Below the pieces are notes generated by a model. It worked only from the letters and a program-made list of their open reading frames with translations, was not told the origin of the DNA and searched no databases. The position numbers were made by a program, and so were the translations under genes. Shown piece by piece: positions 45,056 to 53,743 of a DNA stretch of 64,000 bases. The stretch spans positions 2,356,001 through 2,420,000 of the forward strand of contig NZ_FNKY01000001.1 of the NCBI RefSeq assembly GCF_900103165.1, in the 5' to 3' direction. Source of the DNA: Nitrosospira multiformis (GTDB lineage: Bacteria > Pseudomonadota > Gammaproteobacteria > Burkholderiales > Nitrosomonadaceae). Numbering within the stretch: the stretch's first letter is position 1; every line of letters starts with the position of its first letter.

Positions 45056-45595
45056 TCAGTTAAATGTGGTAATGGATTTCATCCTTATGTTAATAAATTC
45101 CCGCAGCATTCCGGTTTCAGATTCGAAAATAGCTTCGACAAGACCCGTTCTAGCTTCGGGATGAGAAAAAAATATCTTCAGCAGCATCTCATTTTTCTTG
45201 TAAAGCTCTTCGACCATCAGCACCTTGTAATTTGGATAGTGGACGGACAATATTTTTTCGATTTTTACTCTTATGTTATGAGGTATGGCGGAAAGTTTTA
45301 TTCTTTTTTCCTCCGCTAGCACCTTGCCTTCCGCGTCATAATTGATCGAAAATTGATTCCCGCCTTTTTCGTAATACACATCATAACTGGTCATGCCATC
45401 TTTCAGCTTGCGTTTATAAGTAAATTCCCGCTCTTCATACCCTTTGGGCAAAACCATTAAGACTTCGGCAGGCAAGTCCTTTTTACGTACCACCTCCTCA
45501 ACTTCTGTCTTGTGATAGGTTCCCTGTTCGGTTGAAGTGCATGCACTGAGGAAAACAAGACACGCAGCAATTACTACGATTGTAATGCGGCACAT
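45056..45595 (-). CDS. Putative lipoprotein with PepSY-like repeats
   Basis: 179 residues. Lipoprotein signal VVIAACLVFLSACTSTE (lipobox LSAC). The body has two strand-helix units, for example YDVYYEKGGNQFSINYDAEG and IRVKIEKILSVHYPNYKVLM, resembling BLIP/PepSY-like folds. The family is not certain. It is monocistronic, with a long T-rich stretch in its leader. Confidence 0.65.
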   Translation of the reverse strand: MCRITIVVIAACLVFLSACTSTEQGTYHKTEVEEVVRKKDLPAEVLMVLPKGYEEREFTYKRKLKDGMTSYDVYYEKGGNQFSINYDAEGKVLAEEKRIKLSAIPHNIRVKIEKILSVHYPNYKVLMVEELYKKNEMLLKIFFSHPEARTGLVEAIFESETGMLREFINIRMKSITTFN

Positions 45596-45778
45596 GAATT
45601 TCCCTTTTTTTTAATCGGTAAACAGGTCATCATTGAACTGATCTCATCCTTATGCTAACTATATACTAGCCCGGACGATGCTAAAGGCATTACAGGGAAA
45701 TCATATCCTTTTGGTCACGGGTTCTTTGGCCGCATAGGCAGTTTGTTTCCATCCATGGCCACCGCGATTGAAAACTTA

Positions 45779-46495
45779 TTAATCAAAATTATGTGACCAG
45801 CTAAACTGCAATAGATTGAAATAGCGTATATCGTGTTTATCCACGACCACTCTTTGGAGTAAAGGTCCCACTTCAAACCTTCCATACTTCGCGGTTTGGT
45901 AACCGATCCCTGCGTAGGCCCAGTTTTCATTGTATATTGCACCGCTAACCCCTGATGTAATGAAATAAAATTCATTATAAGTATTGAGATAAAATTCTCC
46001 ATTGTTTAATTCTTCACCCTGCAAGGGCACCAGAAGCCCTAGCTGATAACGAAGTCTTGTGCCGAGGAATTTTTGTTCGGGTGCTTTATCATGGATAAAT
46101 CTTTGTTCGAAGCGGACTCGATGGGTCACTCGCCCAAAATCGAAATCCGAACTATAGACAACCTGTTGGAAAAGCCGATTCTCATTAACAAAGTTATCAA
46201 AAAGGGGACTCGTTTTCTGGTAAATGTATCCTAAAAAAACAAAATTAAGGTTCGAACTGTATTTGTAAGTGGGGCCGACCAGAAAATAATTTTGTATATT
46301 AGTGGGAGCATGTTCCCCTCCATAGGTTTTATCGACCAGGTTGGCATTTTCTGATGTGAAGACGTTTAAATCCCAGCGATCGAAAACTTGTTTGGTTAAG
46401 GATATCTGGGTGCGAAACTCATAGAATTGATGTGTGTTATCAGCATATGAACAATTGCTGAAAATAAAAACTACGAAAATTAAAAGTAGCTTCAT
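45779..46495 (-). CDS. DUF2490-type outer-membrane beta-barrel protein
   Basis: 238 residues from the ATG at 46495 (MKLLLIFVVFIFSNCSYADN, signal peptide). The mature part is a run of amphipathic strands with aromatic ends: YEFRTQISLTKQVFDRWDLN, FVFLGYIYQKTSP, YQLGLLVPLQG, FEVGPLLQRVVV, ending FSWSHNFD. This is the layout of DUF2490 barrels. The role is unknown. An ATG 11 codons further up gives no sensible signal. The gene stands alone. Confidence 0.7.
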   Translation of the reverse strand: MKLLLIFVVFIFSNCSYADNTHQFYEFRTQISLTKQVFDRWDLNVFTSENANLVDKTYGGEHAPTNIQNYFLVGPTYKYSSNLNFVFLGYIYQKTSPLFDNFVNENRLFQQVVYSSDFDFGRVTHRVRFEQRFIHDKAPEQKFLGTRLRYQLGLLVPLQGEELNNGEFYLNTYNEFYFITSGVSGAIYNENWAYAGIGYQTAKYGRFEVGPLLQRVVVDKHDIRYFNLLQFSWSHNFD

Positions 46496-46694
46496 GTCAC
46501 GCCATGAGCTTGTTTCAAATAAATGCATGCAAAGCTCTTAATAAACATGGTGGTGGCAAGAGTAGAAACATGACTTCAATTCCGGGAAAAGAGGGATATA
46601 CACAAACTTCGTTTGCCTATTTACTTTTCCACTTAGTTACACCATGAAAACCAACGTCTGTCCTGAATTGGCTTTCATCGCCACTCGACACAGA

Positions 46695-47354
46695 TTAATG
46701 AGAAGCCCGAAGCACCGACAATGGCTTGAGCGATGCCGGACTGGTGCCGATCGTAGATGCCTCAAGCGAACGGCCATACCGGGTTTCGGTGCCGGAACCT
46801 TTCGCTGCAAATGGCGCGCCGGTATTGATCAACGAAAAGGCGTCTTTGGCGGTGTCTTTAGGCAATCGCACATTGGTGCCATCCGCGAGGAGAATGATTC
46901 TGGGCTCGCCTTGCTTATCGGTAATGATTCGCTCAATATTCCCATGCGCGCTGATCTCCTTGAGTTCGGCTACACGCAGTTCTTTAGGCATGACCTTTCC
47001 GTTCCATGCCGGCTTACGGCGCACCAAGGTCTGGTCCGAGGCGGTATTAGTGATGGAGTAAGCGTTGAAGCTTGATTTTCCTTCGAGTGTGCCTTGTAAG
47101 GCGACGGGGTCACCCGGCTTGACGAGCTCAGCCACATCACCTGACATGTGCGGAGGCATTCTTACCAGCGTGCCGTTATCAAGAAACACGCCGTCGACTT
47201 CTCCGAAAGGATTGATGAGATAGCGTACCGCTTTGCCTTGCAGACTCGTCAGGGCTGGTTGAGCATGCTTCTCATTCTTTGCATAAGCGGTGGGTGTAAG
47301 AACAACAAAACCCGTAAGCATGAGTACAAGAATTGTCTTGTGCATAGTTTGCAT
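46695..47354 (-). CDS. Exported hypothetical with internal duplicate
   Basis: 219 residues; signal peptide (LVLMLTGFVVLTPTAYAKNE). Two similar modules: VRYLINPFGEVDGVFLDNGT-LVRMPPHM then VKPGDPVALQG, and IERIITDKQGEPRIILLADG-NVRLPKDT then INTGAPFAAKG. Each looks like a small OB-like fold for nucleic acid or metal binding. No family is recognised. The following 47355-47911 contains no gene I can support. Confidence 0.6.
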   Translation of the reverse strand: MQTMHKTILVLMLTGFVVLTPTAYAKNEKHAQPALTSLQGKAVRYLINPFGEVDGVFLDNGTLVRMPPHMSGDVAELVKPGDPVALQGTLEGKSSFNAYSITNTASDQTLVRRKPAWNGKVMPKELRVAELKEISAHGNIERIITDKQGEPRIILLADGTNVRLPKDTAKDAFSLINTGAPFAAKGSGTETRYGRSLEASTIGTSPASLKPLSVLRASH

Positions 47355-47911
47355 GGTGGCTCCGATTTAATGATTAATGGAACTTCCACCCCCTACTACG
47401 CAATTAATGTGCCAGAATAATAATTGTTTTTAAACAGATATATAGCAGAAGTTAAAGGATCGCCTGTCCGTTCAGTAGACGACTGTTGTCCTTTTTGGGG
47501 ACATCCATCAGATCTCTATTCGGGTGGATTTTAGATATCGAAGCCTTGAAGGTTGTCTTGGACACAACCAGCTGAGGCAAATATGAAAAAGAAAACGGTC
47601 AGGACGACTAAATCCCAATGCTATAAGCAATAAAGAGCAGGAGATTATTCACTTTTCGTTACGTTTCAGAGAATCGAGAAAGCTTATCCTTCTGCCTTTC
47701 CTGAAACAAACGAACGCTACAGAACATCTAAACGATTGCAATATCCACGCAACCAAAAAAAATTACTCTGGCTAAAACTTGTTCATAAATTTCCCACGGC
47801 CATGAGGGTTGCCCAACGGAAGAGCTTTATGTAAAACTACGCCATTAACAAGTAAATACCCATGTGTAAGTAGTGAAACAGGCTCATCGGGCAGCCACTA
47901 GGAGATTTTGC

Positions 47912-48514
47912 ATGAAAAACCTGATTATTCTGTTGGCCGGACTGATGGCTCCGGCATTCTCGGCCTTTGCGGAAATGCGTGATATCCACGATGCGCATAT
48001 TGCCGACGTTGTGGTTACCGCAAGTAGCATTGCTATCGAGGCTGGCAGGCTGGCACAGTCCAAGTCATCCAATGAAGACATCAAAGCCTACGCGCAACGG
48101 ATGGTCGGTGAACACACGGAAGTCAGCCAGTCGGCCATTGAACTGGTGACGAAACTCAAGGTGGAGCTTCAGGATAATCCAATCAGCCAAAGTCTGAGAG
48201 CCGACGGTGAAACAGATCTCGCCAGGCTACAGGTGCTGCGTGGACAGGAATTCGATAAAGCTTACATTGATCAAAAAGTCGTCCTTTACCAGCACGTGCT
48301 GGATACAATTGACAACCGGTTGATGCCTAACGCCAGCAATGAAGAACTGAAGGTCCTGCTGTACAAGCTCTTTGCACCATTTTCCTTGCATCTTGAAGAT
48401 GCCCAACAGATCCAGGAGTCCCTGAGCAAACCAGACCGCTTACCCGATCGGAAAAGCCAGGCTCCCGGCGGATTTGCCGCTGAAAATGGAGCCTTTGCCA
48501 AGCTGATGCTATAA
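47912..48514 (+). CDS. DUF4142 exported protein
   Basis: 200 residues from the ATG at 47912, which follows AGGAG; 13 codons of upstream frame are not needed. Signal peptide (LLAGLMAPAFSAFAEM). The mature domain is a DUF4142 four-helix bundle (HIADVVVTASSIAIEAGRLA, YAQRMVGEHTEVSQSAIEL, HVLDTIDNRLMPNASNEELK). Compared with its relative at 55689 it has an extra C-terminal tail rich in proline and basic residues. It ends ahead of a solo MITE end. Confidence 0.85.
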   Translation: MKNLIILLAGLMAPAFSAFAEMRDIHDAHIADVVVTASSIAIEAGRLAQSKSSNEDIKAYAQRMVGEHTEVSQSAIELVTKLKVELQDNPISQSLRADGETDLARLQVLRGQEFDKAYIDQKVVLYQHVLDTIDNRLMPNASNEELKVLLYKLFAPFSLHLEDAQQIQESLSKPDRLPDRKSQAPGGFAAENGAFAKLML

Positions 48515-48517
48515 CCC

Positions 48518-48532
48518 GTTAACAGGCCCTAG
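48518..48532. repeat. Solo end of MITE family B
   Basis: GTTAACAGGCCCTAG equals the terminal 15 bases of the family B element (compare 56468-56480). No partner end is nearby, so it is the scar of a deleted or excised copy, immediately after the DUF4142 gene and at the left edge of the prophage remnant. Confidence 0.6.
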
Positions 48533-48547
48533 TATCTCGGATGGTCT

Positions 48548-49072
48548 TTATGAAACCAGACCCGAAGATGTATCTCGCAGCAACCCCCGGTTCTCCATTT
48601 CCCAGCCTAATCTGTCCATCGCCTGGGCGTGGATGACATCCAGCGTGTCATATGCCTGATTGCGGTAGGACACCGCCTTGAGCATGCCGCACGACATGGA
48701 TTTGCGTATCTCGCGTAATCCTATTTTTTCTCCGCAGTAGGCGCGGATCATCTGCTCGATGCTTCGGCGGCTATGCAACCCCGTGCCGAAGTTGGCCGCC
48801 AGATGGTGCGTCAGCAACTCAAACCCGCTCGCTTCCCTTCCGAACTGAACCCGGACGTAGGCCATATGCACGGAAGGCAATATGCGCTCGCATAAGCTGA
48901 GTATCAGCGCCGCCTGGGCATGGCGGTCATGCACCGTCAGTTCGCCATTCCCCGCCATGCCCCCTGACCTATTGGCTTCACGCATGTCATTGACGGAGGA
49001 TATTTTCACGATTGGCCTGTTACTGGTTTCATACGCCCATCTCAGGGCGCGCTCCGGACTGCTGAATTTCAT
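48548..49072 (-). CDS. Prophage hypothetical protein
   Basis: 174 residues, mixed helical, with a cysteine-containing middle (LILSLCERILPSVHMAYVR). It is the last of the leftward prophage operon, coupled (ATGA) to the small Cys-rich gene. Its end-of-early-operon position recalls antitermination (Q-like) proteins of lambdoid phages, but no motif confirms that. Function unknown. Confidence 0.55.
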   Translation of the reverse strand: MKFSSPERALRWAYETSNRPIVKISSVNDMREANRSGGMAGNGELTVHDRHAQAALILSLCERILPSVHMAYVRVQFGREASGFELLTHHLAANFGTGLHSRRSIEQMIRAYCGEKIGLREIRKSMSCGMLKAVSYRNQAYDTLDVIHAQAMDRLGWEMENRGLLRDTSSGLVS

Positions 49073-49314
49073 TTGTCATGCTCCTTATGTTGATATGACA
49101 GGCAACGCTTGCCGTGTTTGCGCCCTTTTCCACAATACTTGATGGATTGTGAAATCATTTGGATCGTTTCTTCGTGCCGGCAGCCGTGGCACGACTGCGC
49201 TTGCCTGCGGGCAACGACATACTCCGGATTTCCATACTCCCAGCGCTCAAGACCTGGCGATTCGCCGCAACCCATGCCGATATTGTGCATCGTCGCCTTC
49301 ACCATCCCTGCCAC
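49069..49314 (-). CDS. Small cysteine-rich prophage protein
   Basis: 81 residues with HNIGMGCGE, QSCHGCRHEE, KYCGKGRKHGKRC. The Cys/His spacing suggests a zinc-binding fold. It overlaps the next gene by 16 bases and the previous by four, so the three form one leftward operon. Family unknown. Confidence 0.55.
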   Translation of the reverse strand: MAGMVKATMHNIGMGCGESPGLERWEYGNPEYVVARRQAQSCHGCRHEETIQMISQSIKYCGKGRKHGKRCLSYQHKEHDK

Positions 49315-49907
49315 TCTCCCTGGCGGGATATGTCATTCGATGTTCCGGCAGAATCCCGCACCACCTGTTTTGCCGCTTTCAATCGCTTGCAGGTCGGTGC
49401 GATATCCTCCACACCCTCGATCGCGCACCACATGGCGAGTCCATCTTCGATAAATCCGGCCCGGATAAATGCTGTGCCGATGTCCTGCCAGCGGCATTCA
49501 CGATCGGCCTTCGACCAGGCTACGCCGCCACCGACCCCGGCGGCGGAACCGCCCAGCGAGTAGGTATCGCGGCACGGCGCGGTCGGCACCATGAGCCCAA
49601 GTCCGATATTGGGGTTGTTGCGCACATCGTGTATACCCAGACTCACGGTCTGGCTATTTCCCGTGTTGTAGGCCATCCCACCCTGCCCTCCCGTTGCCGT
49701 GGTAATGGAGGTTTGAGTCTGATGCGAGCTCGACAAGGCGCCGGCAACCGCCGCGGCCTGCGCGGCTGCTTGAGTGCCTTGACCAGGATCGATCCCGAGA
49801 CCGGGCTGGGCTTGCGCCCGGGCCTCGACATGAACAAACAAAACCATTGCCGTCATGGTTGCCAGTCCGGCTTTTAAGCCGAATTTCCTCACTTGATTCT
49901 CTCCCAT
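49299..49907 (-). CDS. Exported prophage protein, Gly/Ala-rich
   Basis: 202 residues from the ATG at 49907 (MGENQVRKFGLKAGLATM), giving a signal peptide (MTAMVLFVHVEARAQAQ). A glycine/alanine/glutamine-rich middle (AAAQAAAVAGALSSSHQTQ) is followed by a domain with cysteines (DRECRWQDIGTAFIRAGFIE, CAIEGVEDIAPTC). The frame extends 22 codons up without extra support. No family recognised. Member of the leftward prophage operon. Confidence 0.5.
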   Translation of the reverse strand: MGENQVRKFGLKAGLATMTAMVLFVHVEARAQAQPGLGIDPGQGTQAAAQAAAVAGALSSSHQTQTSITTATGGQGGMAYNTGNSQTVSLGIHDVRNNPNIGLGLMVPTAPCRDTYSLGGSAAGVGGGVAWSKADRECRWQDIGTAFIRAGFIEDGLAMWCAIEGVEDIAPTCKRLKAAKQVVRDSAGTSNDISRQGEWQGW

Positions 49908-50054
49908 GACCGATCTTTCAGATGATGTTCCATTATGCTGTTCCCTTTTATCCTGTTTTCGACGATATTTCATGATTTTGAGTTATTTTGAGCGCTGTTA
50001 GATGCTTTTATCTCTTTCATTCCAACCTTCACCTTTGATATGCTTTCTTTCTTG

Positions 50055-50714
50055 CTATCCAATTCCCACGTTCCGGAGCGCTACAGCCGCCGTTTCTGTT
50101 TCCTCCAGTTCATCGCGCAGTTGCTTGAATCCAAGCACGGGCTTGTCAGTGCCGCCGTACAACACCTGTCTGGCTAGTTGCTCATTCCCGATCAGCACCG
50201 GCGGGTCAGTCTTGAAACCTTTCTGGTTGTTATGTGCTGTCGCCATGCCCATCAAACTGGCTGGATATTCCGGATATTCGTTACGCGAACGAAACCCGCG
50301 ATAGCGGTTCTCGAATTCCTTTGCCACAAAGGGCCATTCATCTTCGCCCTTGCTTCCCAGCGCAATCCATCCGCCCATGTCCTGTATCACACGATGAATC
50401 AGCGCATCGTCAAACACCACGTCGCAGTACGTTCCAATTCGGCGTACCGCCTGATCGACCTTAGCCCAGGCTCGTAGCGCGGAATCCTGAGTGGAACCCT
50501 GCAACATGCGGATGATATCGGCGGGTTTGGGCGGAAACTGCCCCGCGTCCGGATTCGCCAGGTGCCGATTAAAGGCATCCACGATCGCCGCCAAATCATG
50601 TCCTTTGAGCGCAGTCCACCATACATCCAGCGCAAAGCTCGAAACGCTCCGGCCATAAAAACCCATTACGCCGACAATGCCATCGTGGAATTTCTGGAAA
50701 TCATTGGTTTGCAT
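50055..50714 (-). CDS. DUF6475-type prophage protein
   Basis: 219 residues. Opens FQKFHDGIVGVMGFYGRSVS and contains WWTALKGHDLAAIVDAFNRH then FPPKPADIIRMLQG, resembling replisome-organiser or helicase-loader proteins of phages. Its start overlaps the DUF1376 gene by 14 bases. It probably helps in phage replication; the exact role is unknown. Confidence 0.7.
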   Translation of the reverse strand: MQTNDFQKFHDGIVGVMGFYGRSVSSFALDVWWTALKGHDLAAIVDAFNRHLANPDAGQFPPKPADIIRMLQGSTQDSALRAWAKVDQAVRRIGTYCDVVFDDALIHRVIQDMGGWIALGSKGEDEWPFVAKEFENRYRGFRSRNEYPEYPASLMGMATAHNNQKGFKTDPPVLIGNEQLARQVLYGGTDKPVLGFKQLRDELEETETAAVALRNVGIG

Positions 50715-51675
50715 GCTGGTTCTCCCCTGATTTCGGTTCTTCTGATTCCCTGCCCCTCAATTCCGGGGGCAGCCAGCCTTGAGTGGCGGCCTTATTCGAT
50801 GCCTCAAGCAATTCCTGCCGGTTAGGCATCCGACCCTGGTGCAACACCAGTTTTGCCGCCTCTTCGCGCTGCCGTTTCACTGTGCCGATAACGTAGGCAA
50901 AGTTCGCTTTTCCCTTGGTGGCGGCGCTTCGCGCGGCCTGCACAAATTCCTCTTCCACCGCTCCCGCTCGCAGCAGCGCCAGTAATGTCGGATGATGCGG
51001 ATTGCAAGCCTTTACGCCATGCCGCGTCATGCTTTTACAACACGCACCCGCCACGCCTGGCGGCACCGGGGCTGCGACGCCATTTCCATGGTATGTACGG
51101 ACCATGGACTCGCGGGCAGGCAACGGATCGCATATGCATTTCTCTTCCTCTGTGGGATAAGAAGTTTGTGTATGAATACTTTCCAAGTCTTTATGGAACT
51201 GGTGCTGGTGCTGGTGGGCTTTGCCGCCGGGTTCCGTCCCGGTAGCCTGGTGGGTTATCTCAACGGTGGGATTTTCGGAACCGGCAAATAACCCAGGGGG
51301 TTTTTGCGGAATCTCGTTCCTGTCTTCATTTCCGGGCTCTTTCTCTTTGGAAGGACGCCCTCCTTTCCTGCCATTGATTCTCGCAGCCTCTATCTTCGGC
51401 CGGGCTTTGGCGATTTCACGGTCCGCGCGGGCGTTATGGCGTAAGCCATCAATTTCGGAAACGGGAAAAAATTGATCCGCAACCGCCTTGACGGCATGTT
51501 GCTCCACCCGTGTCATGGCCCTGCAAACTCTGAAAAGTGCGGGAAGCTCTTTAGGCAATGGCTTTTCAACACTGAAATAAGTATCCAGCAGCATCGTATA
51601 AGCGCCGTGTTCAGCCAGGGAGAGATGCGCGGTGTCGCGTTGATAATCACCGCAATAGCGTTCGTAGTAATTCAC
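50701..51675 (-). CDS. DUF1376 (YdaU-like) prophage replication protein
   Basis: 324 residues. The N-terminal 100 residues (YYERYCGDYQRDTAHLSLAE, LLDTYFSVEKPLPKELPALF) are the DUF1376 winged-helix type of phage initiator proteins. The middle is low complexity (HQHQHQFHKD), and the C-terminal part is helical with KGKANFAYVIGTVKRQREEA, typical of replisome-organiser tails. It is the first gene of the leftward operon, driven by the repressor-controlled promoter 110 bases upstream. Confidence 0.75.
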   Translation of the reverse strand: MNYYERYCGDYQRDTAHLSLAEHGAYTMLLDTYFSVEKPLPKELPALFRVCRAMTRVEQHAVKAVADQFFPVSEIDGLRHNARADREIAKARPKIEAARINGRKGGRPSKEKEPGNEDRNEIPQKPPGLFAGSENPTVEITHQATGTEPGGKAHQHQHQFHKDLESIHTQTSYPTEEEKCICDPLPARESMVRTYHGNGVAAPVPPGVAGACCKSMTRHGVKACNPHHPTLLALLRAGAVEEEFVQAARSAATKGKANFAYVIGTVKRQREEAAKLVLHQGRMPNRQELLEASNKAATQGWLPPELRGRESEEPKSGENQHANQ

Positions 51676-51791
51676 TCAAATAACCTTGTTTGCTTCATTT
51701 CTTTTAGCTTTTAAGTGGCTTAAGCCCACTTCTTTCTCGAAATTAAATGATTGGCCTGCTGTTTTTTGGTGTGAAATGCTGATGAGGCGGA

Positions 51792-51855
51792 TTATTACAA
51801 GTTTCACTTGTACATGTCAAGTTATTCTTGTAATCAAACTGCAAGCGTTGCTTGT
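51792..51855. promoter_or_regulatory. Prophage operator cluster (O1-O3) and leftward promoter
   Basis: Three 15-bp dyads of pattern xCAAGN5CTTGT: ACAAGTTTCACTTGT at 51797-51811, TCAAGTTATTCTTGT at 51817-51831 and GCAAGCGTTGCTTGT at 51841-51855. On the minus strand TTGACA (51815-51820) and TAATAA (51792-51797) are spaced by exactly 17 bases, with O1 in the spacer and O2 over the -35. A plus-strand TATAAA at 51864 with a poor -35 under O3 would start the repressor. This is a lambda-like arrangement. Confidence 0.75.
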
Positions 51856-51910
51856 ATCATTGCTATAAATTGTGGCAAACATTTCTTTGGCGTACTGGCA
51901 TCCCGCAAGC

Positions 51911-52456
51911 ATGGATATTGCGAAAATTATTCGCGAAGGGCGTGAGAAGCTTGACTTGAACCAATCTCAATTGGCCAAGCTAATCGGCGTCTCTCCGCAG
52001 GCAGTTCAGCAATGGGAGTCAGGCGCGACGCAACCCCGCGGAAAGCGGTTGAACAAAATTGCGGAAATACTCAAACTGCCACTGGCGCAGATGCATTTCG
52101 GGCTGCCCCTGCCGCAGTCAGAACAGGTAGCGGAAACAACACCGCCGCCATCCGAATCCGGTAAGGCAATTTCGGGTAGATCGTCCAAAGTTGCCGCCGA
52201 AGCGCCTGTTTCCGGCAGGGAAGCACTGATAAAGGAAGTTGCAAGCGCAATGCGGCGCATGTCGGATGAAGATGCGTTTCGCCTGCTGACGATAAGCAAA
52301 GCGCTTATCGCTGCCGAACGGGGTGAAAAAGCAGAAGAGGCGATGATAGATCTGAAACCTTTACCGAAGCCGGATTTGGCGCCTCACCCGCCTCCGGCAT
52401 TTCCTGCGCGCCGGATGCCCTCGAGAGTCAAGACTAGGGGAAAGACGGCAATCTGA
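51911..52456 (+). CDS. XRE-family prophage repressor (cI-like)
   Basis: 181 residues from the ATG at 51911; a GTG at 51872 would add 13 residues but falls almost on the predicted transcript start. Helix-turn-helix: LNQSQLAKLIGVSPQAVQQW at about residues 15-35. The remaining chain is basic and proline-rich with a short helical segment (IKEVASAMRRMSDEDAFRLL) and no peptidase domain, so it is not induced by RecA self-cleavage as lambda CI is. It most likely binds the CAAG-CTTG operators described here. Confidence 0.82.
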   Translation: MDIAKIIREGREKLDLNQSQLAKLIGVSPQAVQQWESGATQPRGKRLNKIAEILKLPLAQMHFGLPLPQSEQVAETTPPPSESGKAISGRSSKVAAEAPVSGREALIKEVASAMRRMSDEDAFRLLTISKALIAAERGEKAEEAMIDLKPLPKPDLAPHPPPAFPARRMPSRVKTRGKTAI

Positions 52457-52580
52457 TAGAAGACAGCAATACAGGCATCAGCAAAATCGCCGGAAATTTG
52501 ATAGGCGCGGCAGAAACTAGCGGGGATGTTATTGAAGAGGTGGATAAATCAGCGCAAGCCATCTAAAATAAAAATGCGTG

Positions 52581-52730
52581 GTTATTCATCAACAACGAGT
52601 AACCCCGCATGGCGGCAATCTGCTAGGACGTTTAAAATGACTGGATTGTTGCCAGGCTAGGCACGGGGAGGCGCATAGTTATTCATATGCAACGACGAGC
52701 AACGCCGCATGGCGGCAATCCAGTCATTTT
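52581..52730. repeat. Direct and inverted repeat cluster
   Basis: A 40-43-base direct repeat (GTTATTCAT... to GCATGGCGGCAATC) occurs at 52581-52620 and 52678-52720. A 20-bp inverted repeat with two mismatches pairs AAAATGACTGGATTGTTGCC (52634-52653) with 52711-52730. The inverted repeat could fold into a long hairpin in RNA just before the next gene, or mark a tiny transposon. Both repeats end at the same right boundary. Confidence 0.65.
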
Positions 52731-52740
52731 TGGAGTTGAT

Positions 52741-53031
52741 ATGAAGTTCGGCATCACTGTACTCGCTGTTTTGATGGCTGGGGTCATACACGACACGCAC
52801 GCGGAAACGCCGCAACTCAGAGACCGGCAGACCGGAAAATATTTGGGAAATCTCAGCGCAAACCCCCATGACCCCAATTCCACCAGTAATCCTTATGGAC
52901 AATACGGAAGCCAATACAGCGCGGATTCCATCAACAATCCCTACGGCCGGTATGGAAGCCCGTACAGCAACGATAGCGCCAATAACCCTTACGCGACCAA
53001 CCCTCCGGCAATAATCGACCCGCAGAGATGA
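52741..53031 (+). CDS. Exported small protein with NPYG(R/Q)YGS repeats
   Basis: 96 residues from the ATG at 52741, which has TGGAG seven bases upstream; upstream frame rejected. Signal peptide (VLAVLMAGVIHDTHAETPQL). The mature part contains NPYGQYGSQYSADSINNPYG then RYGSPYSNDSANNPY: tyrosine/asparagine-rich repeats found in many uncharacterised exported bacterial proteins. It overlaps the next gene by four bases (ATGA). Confidence 0.72.
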   Translation: MKFGITVLAVLMAGVIHDTHAETPQLRDRQTGKYLGNLSANPHDPNSTSNPYGQYGSQYSADSINNPYGRYGSPYSNDSANNPYATNPPAIIDPQR

Positions 53032-53261
53032 AAACAATGTCCGAACCCTACGACAATCTGGAGATGCTGTTTGCTTTTCATATTTCGGAAAAGGCACGCG
53101 CCAGGCAGGAACGATATATTCAGCAATTCCCCGAGCATTTGCACGAAACGGAAAAACGGCATTACACACTCGAGCGCGCGGTGAAGGAGGTGCTGGCAGA
53201 AGTCGCCGAGGTGGCGTTGCTCATCAAGGAGCTTGAATCTTTGCCCCATTCGGGACAATAA
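53028..53261 (+). CDS. Small coiled-coil hypothetical protein
   Basis: 77 residues, nearly all helix: HISEKARARQERYIQQFPEH, LERAVKEVLAEVAEVALLIK. Translationally coupled to the NPYG-repeat gene. No family recognised; it may be a prophage or cargo gene. Confidence 0.55.
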   Translation: MKTMSEPYDNLEMLFAFHISEKARARQERYIQQFPEHLHETEKRHYTLERAVKEVLAEVAEVALLIKELESLPHSGQ

Positions 53262-53316
53262 CGAACGTTCTTATTCAAATTCATAAATCTGAACACTTAC
53301 CCATTTGGAGCTAATT

Positions 53317-53649
53317 ATGAAACTCATCATCCTCGCCCTGCTCGGCACATTGATGCTTTCCTCATGCGTTATGGGAGGAAAAATGACGGGGCTGCGAGAA
53401 GGACTCACGAAAGACGAAGTGATAAGAATTGTTGGCAACCCCGATGGCTACCAGCGCACCGGCGAGTATGAAGTCCTGCTCTACATTGAGCGGCGCACCA
53501 GCGCCTGGTCTTTTTTCTCAGGCTCCATTCATGACATCGTCGATTATTCGGTAATTCTGAAAGATGACCAGGTGATAGAATATGGTCCTGGCAGAGCCCA
53601 GCAACGCGAGTCTGGTGAAATCCCGTTCCGGCGGATTCCCTACCGGTAA
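53317..53649 (+). CDS. Small lipoprotein, SmpA/BamE-like fold possible
   Basis: 110 residues from the ATG at 53317 (MKLIILALLGTLMLSSCVMG, lipobox LSSC) with GGAG eight bases upstream. The mature sequence GLREGLTKDEVIRIVGNPDG followed by beta strands (EYEVLLYIERR) matches the SmpA/OmlA-type pattern of a small outer-membrane lipoprotein. It is independent of the prophage promoter. Confidence 0.7.
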   Translation: MKLIILALLGTLMLSSCVMGGKMTGLREGLTKDEVIRIVGNPDGYQRTGEYEVLLYIERRTSAWSFFSGSIHDIVDYSVILKDDQVIEYGPGRAQQRESGEIPFRRIPYR

Positions 53650-53714
53650 GGCTTCATACTCCCTCCCCTCTCACCTTTTAGAACGGTGACGTTGTCCCGG
53701 TCGCACAATTTTCC

Positions 53715-53743
53715 TTGACAATTACAAGTTTCACTTGTAATAT
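53715..53743 (+). promoter_or_regulatory. Rightward promoter with prophage operator O4 in its spacer
   Basis: TTGACA (53715-53720), 17-base spacer, TAATAT (53738-53743): near-consensus sigma-70 promoter. The spacer contains ACAAGTTTCACTTGT, identical to O1; it lies within a perfect 21-base palindrome (53721-53741). A transcript start near 53750 falls one base before a GTG frame of 37 codons (53751-53864), possibly leaderless, then the 77-residue gene at 53976. Confidence 0.75.
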
